Shown here: positions 35,449-45,300 of the stretch, in pieces
Layout of the letters: every line of letters begins with the position of its first letter
Position numbering within the stretch: position 1 is the first letter of the stretch
Assembly: GCA_011525875.1 (NCBI GenBank)
Contig: WYBN01000012.1
Location: 62,001 to 126,000 of the forward strand
Length of the DNA: 64,000 bases
Origin: Melioribacteraceae bacterium
Lineage (GTDB): Bacteria > Bacteroidota > Ignavibacteria > Ignavibacteriales > Melioribacteraceae
Direction of reading: 5' to 3'
The notes under the pieces: generated by a model
What the model was told of the DNA's origin: nothing
The model's database searches: none
Seen by the model: only the letters and a program-made list of their open reading frames with translations
Translations under genes and position numbers: made by a program

Positions 35449-38400
35449 ATGAAAAAACTGTTACTGTATTCGGTAATGGTGATCTTTTCATTTTTTATTT
35501 CATGCGAACTTAAAGAAGATGCCGACAGCGATAAAGACCCGACATCACCTACCGAAGAAACGATAACTGTTACTGCGCCGGTATCAGGCGATACTCTCAT
35601 AGTCGGCGGATCTTTCGAAATTAAATGGACAAGCAATACTACTAAGAAAATTAAAATTGATTACACCACCGACAACGGAGCTAAGTGGAATAATATTACA
35701 ACAAATCTTGACAACGACGGGAAATACTTATGGAGCCCCGTGCCCAATGAAGTCTCTGATGAATGCCGAATAAGGGTCTTAACCATCGATAGTGCACTTG
35801 TTAATCTTAGCGGCGGGTTCTTCAGTATAATTAAATTGTCAAACAAAGCTTTAACGGTAGCATCACCCAACGGCGGTGAAAACTGGATCGGAAATTCTGC
35901 GCAGACAATTAAATGGAACAGCACAGAAGTAGAGGATGTGAAGATTGAGTATACGTTGAATAATGGCGTCAGTTGGACGACAATCACAGAAGCGACGCCG
36001 AGCGATGGGTTCTTTTCTTGGGAAAGAGTTCCAAATTCTCCATCGAACAATGCCCGCATCCGTATCACTGATATAGATTCCGGAATTAGAGATGAAAGTG
36101 ACGGTGTTTTTTCCATCGAACCTGAATACATAATTACGGTAGTTTCTCCGAACGGCGGTGAAGAATGGATTACCGGCAGCAGCCAATATATCAGATGGAC
36201 TACTGACGTGCCAGTGCCGCCAGCCGCTGCGATTTCAGGTAATGATAATGATGCTGCATCTGCATCTGCTTCTGCTAAAAAGAAAAAGCTTACAAATAAA
36301 ACTGAACTTTCCTCGGCTGCTAGTAAATTGAATTCATCGAAGGGCAATAAAGTAAGTGGTTCGCCGAAAGAAACGAAATCAATTTTCAATGTTAAGATTG
36401 AATTTAGCTCTAACAACGGAGCGAGCTGGAGTGTTGTATCTGAATCGGTGCCGAATAATGGGATATACCTTTGGGGCAGTGTCCCGGCTTTACAAGAAAA
36501 TCAATCAAATCTTTGCTTGATACGAATCAGCGACGCCGATGACGGCGTTCCTTTTGATATTTCGGACGGAAGTTTTAGAATATTCTCCGATGCCCCTAAA
36601 GAAATTACGATAGTTTCTCCTAACGGAGGCGAAAAATGGTCGGCGGGCACTTCCGAGCAGATTAAATGGAATTCAGTAAATGTTAGTAATGTAAAGATAG
36701 AGTACACGATTGATAACGGTCAAAACTGGTTAACAATAGTTTCATCTACGCCGAGCAACGGAGTTTATAATTGGGCGCAAATTCCAGAAACGGTTTCAAA
36801 CAACTGCCGTGTTAAGATTTCGGATGCATCGGATATTTCAACTTTTGCTATAAGCGCGTCAACATTTGAGATTACCTCCGAACCAAATATTCAATTGCTC
36901 TCTCCGAACGGCGAAGAAAATTATAACGTTAGTGATTTGATTAAAATTACATGGAAAGCAGAAAAGGTTGCCTTTATTAAAATTGAATTAACAACCAACG
37001 GCGGTGCAACTTGGAGAACTATTTCCGATGCAGCGCCTAATAACGGTTTATTCAACTGGAATATAGACGATCCGAATATAAATTCAACTTTGTGTAAAAT
37101 TAAGATAAGTGACGCCTCCGACGGTGATCCGAATGATGAATCGGATGATTACTTTACTATCACAAATCAAGTTGTGAAGAGCATTCAACTGATTGAGCCG
37201 GTCGGCGGTGAAACATATTACGCCGGTCAATCGGTACAGATTTCATGGGCTTCTGCTAATGTCAGCATTGTTAAAATTGAATTTTCATCTAACAACGGGG
37301 TTAACTGGCAGACAATTGTTAGCAACCTGTCTGATAACGGCGGTTATCAATGGACTGCGCCGGAAATTGATTCTAAAGTCTGTTTAATAAAAATTACCGA
37401 TGCTGATGATATATCTGTTCAGTCGAAGAGCAGTTCTGTATTTTCAGTTCGACCGGTTGCCGAGTTGACAGTGTCATCCCCCAACGGCGGAGAAAATTGG
37501 GAAGCCGGTGTTCCCGATACCATTAAATGGAATTCAAAAGGGGTTGACGAAGTTAAAATTGAATATTCGACGGATAACGGCTCTACCTGGCAGGCTGTCA
37601 TTAACAAAACATCGAACAAAGGATTTTTTGTAACCAGTTTTTCTGTCCCTTCAAATAATTACAAAATTGCTGTTTCTTCCGCTGTTGAGAGTAATTCTCC
37701 CCGCGATGAATCCGACGGCGTATTTATTGTCTCGCCTCAAACAAGGATTCTTGTTCAAAGCCCGAATGGCGGAGAGATTTGGGAAAGCGGCTCAAGTTAT
37801 TATATCAGATGGGCAACCTTCCAGGGTTCAAAAGCTTTTATCAATCCAGAACTTAACCAGAATTCGCTTTTGCCTGAAGGTATAGCAGGAGTGCAAGCCG
37901 TTAAAATAGAGTACACGACCAACGGCGGTGCAGATTGGAATCTGATAACCGGCTCAACGCTAAACACAGGAATTTACTCCTGGCAGAATATCCCTATTCA
38001 TAATTCGCTAAACTGCCTAATTAAAATAAGCGATGCCGATGACGGTATCCCTACGGATATTTCCGATAATGTTTTCACAATAACAAACAACGAACCGCAA
38101 TCTGTTAATGTTGTATCGCCCAACGGCGGCGAGGCATGGCAGATAGGAACCACACAGGAAATAAAATGGAATTCGGAAAATATAAGCGAGGTTAAAATTG
38201 AATTGACGACGAACAACGGAGTATCATGGTCAGCAATTGCATCATCCGTCTCGAGCAGCGGGTTCTATCTGTGGGATATTCCCGTTAATATTAACGAAGC
38301 TGAAAACTGCAGAATAAGAATTTCAGATGCTATTGACGGAATGCCCTTCGACGTCAGTGATAATTTCTTCTCTCTCGCACCCGAACCTTCTATCACAGTT

Positions 38401-40734
38401 ATAGAACCGGACGGAGGCGAAAGCCTTATCTCCGGAACGCCATACTCTATCAGATGGAATTCGGTAAATGTTGAAAGCGTTAAAATTGAATACACGACAA
38501 ACGGCGGAGCTTCATGGAACCTTCTAACCGCTTCAACCGCAAGTACTGGGAATTATGTTTGGCAGAACCTTCCAGATTTATATTCTGAACAATGCAAGAT
38601 AAAAATTAGTGATGCCGCCACGGGTGTGCCTTTCGATGTCTCTAACAGTAATTTTACTATTACTAATCAAAGCACCCAGACTATTACCGTCATCTCGCCG
38701 AACGGCGGTGAAGTATGGAATGCAGGCACTACAGAAGAAATAAAATGGACTGCATTCGGCGTGCAGAACGTTAAAATTGAATTTACTACAAACAACGGCA
38801 GCAATTGGACGACCATTGTCGCAAGCACGCCAAGCACGGGATACTACTCATGGACACAAATCCCCGCTGTTACATCGACTAACTGCAGAATACGTATTAG
38901 TGATGCAGCAGACAGCGCCCCTTCGGATGAGAGCGATGATCTTTTCTCAATAGCCCCAGAGCCTGGAATTAAAGTCACCTCTCCGAACGGAGGCGAAAGT
39001 TACTTCAGTTCAACAAGTACGTCCATAACCTGGACATCAGAAAATGTTGCTGACGTTAAAATAGAATACACAACAAACGGCGGCGCAACATGGAATACAA
39101 TTTCAGCATCTGCGCCAAGCAACGGTTTCTATTTATGGGAAAATATTCCTGACTTAAATTCCGCACTCTGCCAGGTGAAAATCAGTGATGCATCCGACGG
39201 AACACCGTTCGACATATCCGATGGTTATTTTATCATAACTAATCAGATCAACCAGACTCTTACACTTACCTCACCTAATGGCGGGGAGCAGTGGGAAGCT
39301 GGGACTACTCAGAATATAACATGGCAGTCAACCGGGATAGCTCAATTGAAAATTGAATTCACAACCAACAACGGCTCTTCTTGGAATCTTATTGTAGATA
39401 ATTATAATAATTCCGGAGCTTATGAATGGTCAATTCCTCTAAATTTGAATTCACCGCAAGCAAAAGTTAGGGTAACTGATGCTGATGATAATATCCCGTC
39501 CGATGAAAGTAACGCTTCGTTTACAATTAAACCTGCTCAGTCAATTACTGTCCTGACTCCCGTTGGCGGTGAGGTTTATCAAGCCGGGGAACCGATTACT
39601 ATTACATGGACTGCTACCGGTATTGAGAATGTCGGTATTAAGTATACAACAACTAATGGACTCGGTTCTTTCACAGAACCGAATTTCTATGTTGTAACGG
39701 CAAGTACGCCAAACAACGGCTCGTATGTAACAAGTTTTTCGATTCCTTCAAATGAATATTATGTTGAAGTTTATGACGCAGCTGATGAAGCTCCAAAGTC
39801 AAGAAGTATTGGTAATTTTACAATTCTCCCGCAAACAACAAACTCAATACGGGTTATTTCACCTAACGGCGGGGAGAATCTGCTTGTCGGTGAACTGCAC
39901 GAAATTCAATGGGTTTCTACCGGGATTGAAGATGTAAAACTGGAATATTCCTTGAACGGAGGTTCTACGTGGACTACAATAATCAACAGTACTCCGAGCA
40001 GTGGAACGTATAATTGGATTGTCCCGGTAGTTGCATTCCGATCGGACAATTGCAAGATAAGAATAACAGATGTTAATTCTGTCGCTTTCTTTGATGAATC
40101 CAATTCTGCGTTTTCAATTATACCGACACAGCCGTATGTTAGGGTAATTGCGCCTAACGGCGGTGAGGAATGGAATTATAATGTCGGGCAGACAATTATC
40201 TGGGAATCAGCAGGTATCGAGAAAGTTGATATCTATTTTACTTATAACAATGGTTTCACTTGGGAAGTTGTTATCCAAGGTTTCCCATCCTATGGTGCTT
40301 ATGAGTGGGATCCACCGAATTATTCAACATCCCTTGCACGTGTAAAGATCACAGAAGCTGGGAACGCTGGTGTTTCCGATATATCGGATTCATTCTTCAG
40401 CTTGATCAATACTACCGTTGAGCCTGTCCCGTTCATAATATTCACTTCTCCGATGAAGGATTACGAATGGCAGGTTAACTCAACACACGATATATGCTGG
40501 AGCAATTCACATGAAATCGCTCAGGTCAATATTGACTACTCGCTCGATAACGGCGTGACGTGGACAAATATTGCAACCAATTACAGCGCAATTCCATGGA
40601 ATTATGAAAATTGTGTTTCATGGATTCTGCCTAATCTTACATCAAACGCCGCAAGAATAAGAATACAGGGATTTGATGCTGCCGGGTTGCCGGTACTCGA
40701 AGAATTAAGCCAGGTATTCAAAATTGTTCCATAA
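35449..40734 (+). CDS. Giant surface lipoprotein of 17 beta-sandwich repeats
   Basis: 1761 residues from the ATG at 35449, fixed by GAGGT and by the lipoprotein signal that follows (MKKLLLYSVMVIFSFFISC). After a short acidic linker the whole protein is made of 17 units of about 97 residues. A typical unit opens V-SPNGGE-W-G, has an IKWNS strand, a VKIEYTTNNG strand, a W-x-I strand, an SNG-Y-W hairpin and closes CRIRISDA-DG-P-D-SD-FSI. This matches the Kre9/Knh1-like (Ser-Thr-rich, Ig-like) domain frequent in Ignavibacteria. Repeat 3 has an insert of about 60 residues and repeat 8 one of about 20. No sorting domain follows; the protein ends with the last repeat. It probably forms a long rod on the outer membrane with an adhesive or structural role (inference). 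Confidence 0.85.
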   Translation: MKKLLLYSVMVIFSFFISCELKEDADSDKDPTSPTEETITVTAPVSGDTLIVGGSFEIKWTSNTTKKIKIDYTTDNGAKWNNITTNLDNDGKYLWSPVPNEVSDECRIRVLTIDSALVNLSGGFFSIIKLSNKALTVASPNGGENWIGNSAQTIKWNSTEVEDVKIEYTLNNGVSWTTITEATPSDGFFSWERVPNSPSNNARIRITDIDSGIRDESDGVFSIEPEYIITVVSPNGGEEWITGSSQYIRWTTDVPVPPAAAISGNDNDAASASASAKKKKLTNKTELSSAASKLNSSKGNKVSGSPKETKSIFNVKIEFSSNNGASWSVVSESVPNNGIYLWGSVPALQENQSNLCLIRISDADDGVPFDISDGSFRIFSDAPKEITIVSPNGGEKWSAGTSEQIKWNSVNVSNVKIEYTIDNGQNWLTIVSSTPSNGVYNWAQIPETVSNNCRVKISDASDISTFAISASTFEITSEPNIQLLSPNGEENYNVSDLIKITWKAEKVAFIKIELTTNGGATWRTISDAAPNNGLFNWNIDDPNINSTLCKIKISDASDGDPNDESDDYFTITNQVVKSIQLIEPVGGETYYAGQSVQISWASANVSIVKIEFSSNNGVNWQTIVSNLSDNGGYQWTAPEIDSKVCLIKITDADDISVQSKSSSVFSVRPVAELTVSSPNGGENWEAGVPDTIKWNSKGVDEVKIEYSTDNGSTWQAVINKTSNKGFFVTSFSVPSNNYKIAVSSAVESNSPRDESDGVFIVSPQTRILVQSPNGGEIWESGSSYYIRWATFQGSKAFINPELNQNSLLPEGIAGVQAVKIEYTTNGGADWNLITGSTLNTGIYSWQNIPIHNSLNCLIKISDADDGIPTDISDNVFTITNNEPQSVNVVSPNGGEAWQIGTTQEIKWNSENISEVKIELTTNNGVSWSAIASSVSSSGFYLWDIPVNINEAENCRIRISDAIDGMPFDVSDNFFSLAPEPSITVIEPDGGESLISGTPYSIRWNSVNVESVKIEYTTNGGASWNLLTASTASTGNYVWQNLPDLYSEQCKIKISDAATGVPFDVSNSNFTITNQSTQTITVISPNGGEVWNAGTTEEIKWTAFGVQNVKIEFTTNNGSNWTTIVASTPSTGYYSWTQIPAVTSTNCRIRISDAADSAPSDESDDLFSIAPEPGIKVTSPNGGESYFSSTSTSITWTSENVADVKIEYTTNGGATWNTISASAPSNGFYLWENIPDLNSALCQVKISDASDGTPFDISDGYFIITNQINQTLTLTSPNGGEQWEAGTTQNITWQSTGIAQLKIEFTTNNGSSWNLIVDNYNNSGAYEWSIPLNLNSPQAKVRVTDADDNIPSDESNASFTIKPAQSITVLTPVGGEVYQAGEPITITWTATGIENVGIKYTTTNGLGSFTEPNFYVVTASTPNNGSYVTSFSIPSNEYYVEVYDAADEAPKSRSIGNFTILPQTTNSIRVISPNGGENLLVGELHEIQWVSTGIEDVKLEYSLNGGSTWTTIINSTPSSGTYNWIVPVVAFRSDNCKIRITDVNSVAFFDESNSAFSIIPTQPYVRVIAPNGGEEWNYNVGQTIIWESAGIEKVDIYFTYNNGFTWEVVIQGFPSYGAYEWDPPNYSTSLARVKITEAGNAGVSDISDSFFSLINTTVEPVPFIIFTSPMKDYEWQVNSTHDICWSNSHEIAQVNIDYSLDNGVTWTNIATNYSAIPWNYENCVSWILPNLTSNAARIRIQGFDAAGLPVLEELSQVFKIVP
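35560..40731 (+). repeat. Tandem coding repeats, 17 copies, period about 290 bases
   Basis: Units begin near 35560, 35846, 36130, 36601, 36889, 37180, 37466, 37747, 38101, 38392, 38680, 38971, 39256, 39541, 39844, 40138 and 40435. The period is 281-303 bases except after the third (about 470) and eighth (about 354), where inserts occur. Copies differ by many substitutions at DNA level, so they are old duplications; the most conserved DNA words are the codons for SPNGGE and VKIE. The first, fifth, sixth and last units are the most diverged. Confidence 0.85.
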
Positions 40735-40743
40735 TTTATTCGC

Positions 40744-40774
40744 AAAGGCTGAAGCGTGCTCTTCAGCCTTTTTT
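40744..40774 (+). terminator. Rho-independent terminator of the giant lipoprotein gene
   Basis: AAAGGCTGAAG (40744-40754), a six-base loop (CGTGCT), then CTTCAGCCTTT (40761-40771) and a run of T to 40774. An 11-bp perfect stem directly followed by a T-run, ten bases after the stop codon. Confidence 0.9.
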
Positions 40775-40827
40775 ATTGAGTTTATAAAGAACAAGGATTA
40801 ATTTTGCACAGTACGTTTATGGTTTAT

Positions 40828-40901
40828 GGCGCGTTCGTCTAGTGGCTTAGGACGCCGCCCTCTCAAGGCGGAGATCACGGGTTCGAATCCCGTACGCGCT
40901 A
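40828..40901 (+). tRNA. tRNA-Glu (anticodon CTC)
   Basis: A 74-base cloverleaf: acceptor GGCGCGT with ACGCGCT (first pair G-T), D-arm with GTCTAGTGGCTTAGGAC, anticodon stem CCGCC/GGCGG around loop CTCTCAA (anticodon CTC at 40862-40864, reading GAG), T-arm ACGGG-TTCGAAT-CCCGT and discriminator A at 40901. CCA is not encoded, so it is added after transcription. It stands alone between two terminator hairpins. Confidence 0.95.
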
Positions 40902-40908
40902 CTCGAAG

Positions 40909-40931
40909 AGCCGGTAAAGCCGGCTTCTTTA
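40909..40931 (+). terminator. Probable terminator of the tRNA gene
   Basis: AGCCGG (40909-40914) pairs with CCGGCT (40920-40925) around a short loop, followed by TCTTTAG. It begins eight bases after the tRNA discriminator base and lies just ahead of nth, so nth may be transcribed by read-through or from its own promoter. Confidence 0.6.
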
Positions 40932-40946
40932 GTTTTTGAATGTTCG

Positions 40947-41597
40947 TTGGATAAGACTTTGAAAAAAAGAGCTAAGAAAATATTCGATATACTCGGTCGG
41001 GAATACCCAGGAGTAAGACCTGCTCTCGAATATTCCAATCCTTTCGAATTATTGATTGCTACGATTTTATCCGCGCAATGCACCGATCAAAGGGTGAATT
41101 TAGTTACAAAAGAACTTTTCAAGGATTTGAAACACCCAAAGGATTTTGTAAAGATTTCTATTGCTGAATTGGAGAAAAAAATATTCTCAACTGGTTTTTA
41201 TAAACAAAAAGCAAAAAGCATAAAAGCTTGCTGTTTAATTTTAATTGAACAATACAATGGTATTGTTCCTAATGAATTTGACCTTTTAACTAAGCTTCCT
41301 GGGGTTGGCAGAAAAACGGCTTCGGTTATTGCCGGGAACGCTTTCGGCATTCCCGCTGTTGCTGTTGATACTCATGTGATTAGACTTTCGAACCTGCTGG
41401 GATTTGTTAAGACCAAAGATCCTGTTAAAATCGAATTTCGGCTGAAGGAGATTTTACCTGAAAGTTACTGGATAAATGCTTCGCACTGGCTTGCATCGCA
41501 CGGCCGAAGCGTATGCATCGCACGCAAGCCGAAATGTTTTGAATGTGTTATCGGTGATTTATGCCCGTCATTCAATCCAAATTCCAAAATGAATTAG
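40947..41597 (+). CDS. nth: Endonuclease III
   Basis: 216 residues. A bifunctional DNA glycosylase/AP lyase that removes oxidised pyrimidines in base-excision repair. The helix-hairpin-helix holds LPGVGRKTASV with catalytic K123, and D141 lies in VDTHV; the E. coli residues are K120 and D138. The C-terminal 4Fe-4S loop (CIARKPKCFECVIGDLC) has four cysteines with the usual 6-2-5 spacing (counted as intervening residues approximately). The start is TTG at 40947 or TTG at 40959; neither has a strong ribosome-binding site and both leave the fold intact. The next gene starts 11 bases downstream. Confidence 0.95.
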   Translation: MDKTLKKRAKKIFDILGREYPGVRPALEYSNPFELLIATILSAQCTDQRVNLVTKELFKDLKHPKDFVKISIAELEKKIFSTGFYKQKAKSIKACCLILIEQYNGIVPNEFDLLTKLPGVGRKTASVIAGNAFGIPAVAVDTHVIRLSNLLGFVKTKDPVKIEFRLKEILPESYWINASHWLASHGRSVCIARKPKCFECVIGDLCPSFNPNSKMN

Positions 41598-41608
41598 ATG
41601 AGGATAAA

Positions 41609-42178
41609 ATGAATAAAGAAATCATGAACGATAGAGAATATTGTTTGTCTATATTAAAAGAGTATACGAAGAATGAGAGTCTGCTTAAACACGCTTATGC
41701 CGTTGAATCTTGTGTGCGGGCTTATGCCGAGAAATTTAACGAAGATTCCGAATTCTGGGGGAATGTCGCTCTTCTTCACGATTTCGATTATGAAATGTAT
41801 CCTTCTCTTGAAGATCATCCGTTCAAAGGATCCGAAATTCTGAGAGAAAAAGGATTCAGCGAAGAATTCGTAAAAGCTGTTCTTTCCCACGCTGATCATA
41901 CTAAAGTGCCGAGAGAAACAAAACTGGAAAAGGCTCTTTTTGCATGTGATGAACTTGCGGGCTTTATTACTGCGGTTGCCTATGTAAGACCATCGAAATC
42001 CGTTGACGAAGTTGAAGTAAAATCGGTTAAAAAGAAAATGAAAGACAAGGCGTTTGCAAGAGCGGTAAACAGAGAAGATATTACTAAGGGTGCAGAAGAA
42101 CTCGGAATTTCTCTCGACGAGCATATTCAATTTTGCATTGAGGCAATGAAAAAAAACAAGCTCAATCTTGGTCTGTGA
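41609..42178 (+). CDS. HD-domain phosphohydrolase-like protein
   Basis: 189 residues from the ATG at 41609, chosen for GAGGA just ahead; an upstream start would run into nth. The HD fold is visible: KHAYAVESCVRAYAEKF (first His), ALLHDFDYEMYPSLEDHP (the HD pair), VLSHADHTKV. The closest type is the HDIG/'hydrolase' group of small single-domain proteins with unknown nucleotide substrate. Placed right after nth, but no mechanistic link is evident. Confidence 0.85.
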   Translation: MNKEIMNDREYCLSILKEYTKNESLLKHAYAVESCVRAYAEKFNEDSEFWGNVALLHDFDYEMYPSLEDHPFKGSEILREKGFSEEFVKAVLSHADHTKVPRETKLEKALFACDELAGFITAVAYVRPSKSVDEVEVKSVKKKMKDKAFARAVNREDITKGAEELGISLDEHIQFCIEAMKKNKLNLGL

Positions 42179-42373
42179 AATTGATTACACCGTCATCTGG
42201 GATTATCAAGATATAACATTAAATGACTTGACAATTACTCACTAACTTAATTAACTTTCGTCACATTTTTTTAAGGAGATTTTTTTTATAGAGATATTTG
42301 CTACTATTAATCGCATTGCGGCATATAATTTTTAAAATAACAGCATTGCTCTTTTGTATTTGAAATTAAGAAA

Positions 42374-45300
42374 ATGAACAGCAAAAACTCTATAATATTA
42401 TTACTCCTTTTTTTATGCCCGTTTCTCTACGCAGCGGAAGACATAAAAATATTATCCTCCGGCACAAATTCTCTTGTCGTGGAATACACTCCTTTAATTG
42501 ACGACACATCGATTGTTGTTATCAATGGCAGGGAGTACAGAAACTTAAAACTATCTCTCGGTTCCATAGCATCAGAAAACAGCGGCGCTCCGTCACTGCC
42601 ATTCAGACTTATAAATGTCGGTGTACCTTCCGAATTCGGTAATACAATTCAGATTATTTCATTACAGCAAAAGTCAATAATCGGCAGACCGGTACCGCAG
42701 CCAAAGGCAGCAAAAAAGAATTCATTACAAGAGCTTATATATGAAGAATCTCCTTTATTCACTCAGGAGTCAGAAAAGGAGATCGTCGCTTTCGATGAAT
42801 TTGGAATTGCAAGAGATTTACAGATTCAGACAATCAGAGTAAATCCTTTTCACTTTATACCGGCTGAAAATAAGATCATTCTCTTTACAAAAATTGTGTT
42901 TCAAATTAACTTCAATGCCGGCAATATGCAATTCATTGAAGCCGCGCGGCGCTTGGAAGGCGCGGTTGTGAACTTCGAGACAGCAAAAAAATGGGGATTA
43001 TTAAAAACTGAATTGAAAAAATTCCAGAAAAATTCTGTGCTTTCTTCCGGCATTTGGTATAGATTCCTTGCAAGCGAAGAAGGCATTTACAAAATAAACC
43101 GTTCGCAGTTATCCTTGCTTGGCATTGATGCAAACACAGTTGACCCTAGAAAAATAAAAATATACGGAAGCGGAGGAAAAACACTTCCCGAAAACCCCGA
43201 CACTGAAACTCTAACCGATCTTGTAGAGACAGCAATATACATCCAAGGCGAGAGTGACGGCAAATTCGATGAAGGAGATTATATTCTGTTTTATGGTCGA
43301 GGCGTTGATTTTTGGGAGTACAGCGCAAAAGATCTGGAGATAAAAAGAAATAAAAATTATTTTTCGAATAAAAACTATTATTGGATAACTTCTTCCGGCG
43401 AAACCGATGGTAAGAGGATTCCTGAAATAATATCTCTAAATTTACCCGGCGCTGTAGTTAAAAATACATCGGCAGCTTTCGAGTTTCACGAACTGGACAA
43501 ATTCAATATTGGTAAATCCGGCAGAGAATATTGGGGTGAAGAGCTGAACAACCAGACGAGATCGGCTACAATTTTAACGCCGCTGAACGGAAGAGATAGT
43601 TCCGAGCCTGTTTATTATAAATTCAAATTTGCTAACGTTTCGCAATCAAGTTACAATCTCTCAATCAAAGAGAATACTACTACGACCATATACAGCAAAT
43701 TAGTTGGCGGATACGGCAATGATAGTTATGTATGGGGCAGAGGCTACTCAGGTTCTGCACAATTCGACGGAGCAATTGCAGAGGATAGAAGTTCTCTGAA
43801 ATTTGAGATAAGTTCAACATCTCAGGACTCGAGATTCCTTCTCGACTATTTCGAAATTTCATTTACGAAAATATTGAAAGCCTTTAATGATAATTCACTT
43901 TTCTTTTCTAAGGGTGCTTCAGGCTTGACAGAGTACAGACTTGAAAATTTTTCAAACAGCAGCATTCTTGTTTTTGATATTACTGATCATAATTATCCAG
44001 GAAGGGTTATATCTCCGCAGATCAGCGGCGGCATGCTTAATTTTCAAGTCGAAGAATCTGCTGAAGTAATAAAAAAATATATTGCCGTCGGAGCGCAGGG
44101 GTTTAAAACAGTCAGCGGTATAGAAAAGATTGAAAACTCAAATACGCACGGCACTTCGCCGGGCGCAGAATATCTGATAATTACTCATAAGAAATTCAAA
44201 GACTCCGCTCAGCGTTTAATGGAATACCGTGCGAATACAGCCCCGAATAAAATGTCTGCCGTAGTGGTTTATATAGACGAAATATTCAATGAATTTTCAA
44301 ACGGAAGCCTTGATCCTTCCGCTATAAGGAATTTTCTGAGATACGCATATTTGAATTGGGAAATTAAACCCTTTTATGTTCTGCTCTTCGGCGACGGCAC
44401 CTACGATTATTTAGACAGCGAAGGATTCGCAAATAATTATATCCCGACATATCAAACGCTTAATTCGCTTTCTGAATTATCCTCTTATCCGTTTGACGAT
44501 TACTATTCAAGAATTATGGGCGACGACCCAAAGCCCGACATTGCATTGGGAAGAATTAATGTAAACTCAACCGCTCAAGCAGATAATTATGTTGAAAAGA
44601 TTATCTATTACGAAAACAACCTCGAAAAAGGCTTATGGCGGAATACTATTACGCTCGTTGCCGACGACGGCTTAACGAGCCAAGGCAATGACGGCAGCGT
44701 TCACACACTGCAGGCTGAAAGGCTTGCAAATAACTTCGTGCCCCAGTACTTCGATAAGAATAAACTCTTCTTATCAAAATATCCAACTGTTATTACTGGC
44801 TTAGGAAGAAGGAAACCAGTTGTAAACGAAGAAATAATTAAAGCGGTGAACAACGGCACACTGATATTAAATTTTACCGGTCACGGCAATCCCGATGTGT
44901 GGACTCATGAAGTTGTTTTTGAAAGGTCTGCTTCAATTCCGCAGTTTCAAAATGATAAATATTTTTTCCTCACCGCTGCCACATGCGATTTCGGTAAATA
45001 CGACGATCCTTCCGGGATCAGCGGCACAGAAGAACTTCTTCTCCTGAAAAACCACGGGGCAATCGGCGTATTCTCTGCGGCAAGACTTGTTTATTCAGAA
45101 AGCAATGCTCGTATTAACGAAGAATTATATCAGAATATTTTCGGCGGCAGTGTTATCCGCTCAATGGGCGAAGCTTTCTTTTTAACAAAACAAAAAAAGA
45201 CAAATGATAACGACGAAAAATTTCATCTGTTCTGCGATCCCGCAATCACGCTCGATATTCCACGCCTTCCTGTTAATATAGATGAAGTGAACAACTCTAA

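Noticed and set aside
35661..36416. A 251-codon open frame on the minus strand within the giant lipoprotein
   Set aside because: It mirrors the repeat codons of the plus-strand gene, has no ribosome-binding site and repeats with the same period elsewhere in the gene; a shadow frame.
35560..40731. Regular repeats considered as a CRISPR or satellite array
   Set aside because: The period is about 290 bases, the repeats are coding and diverged, and there are no short identical repeats with spacers.
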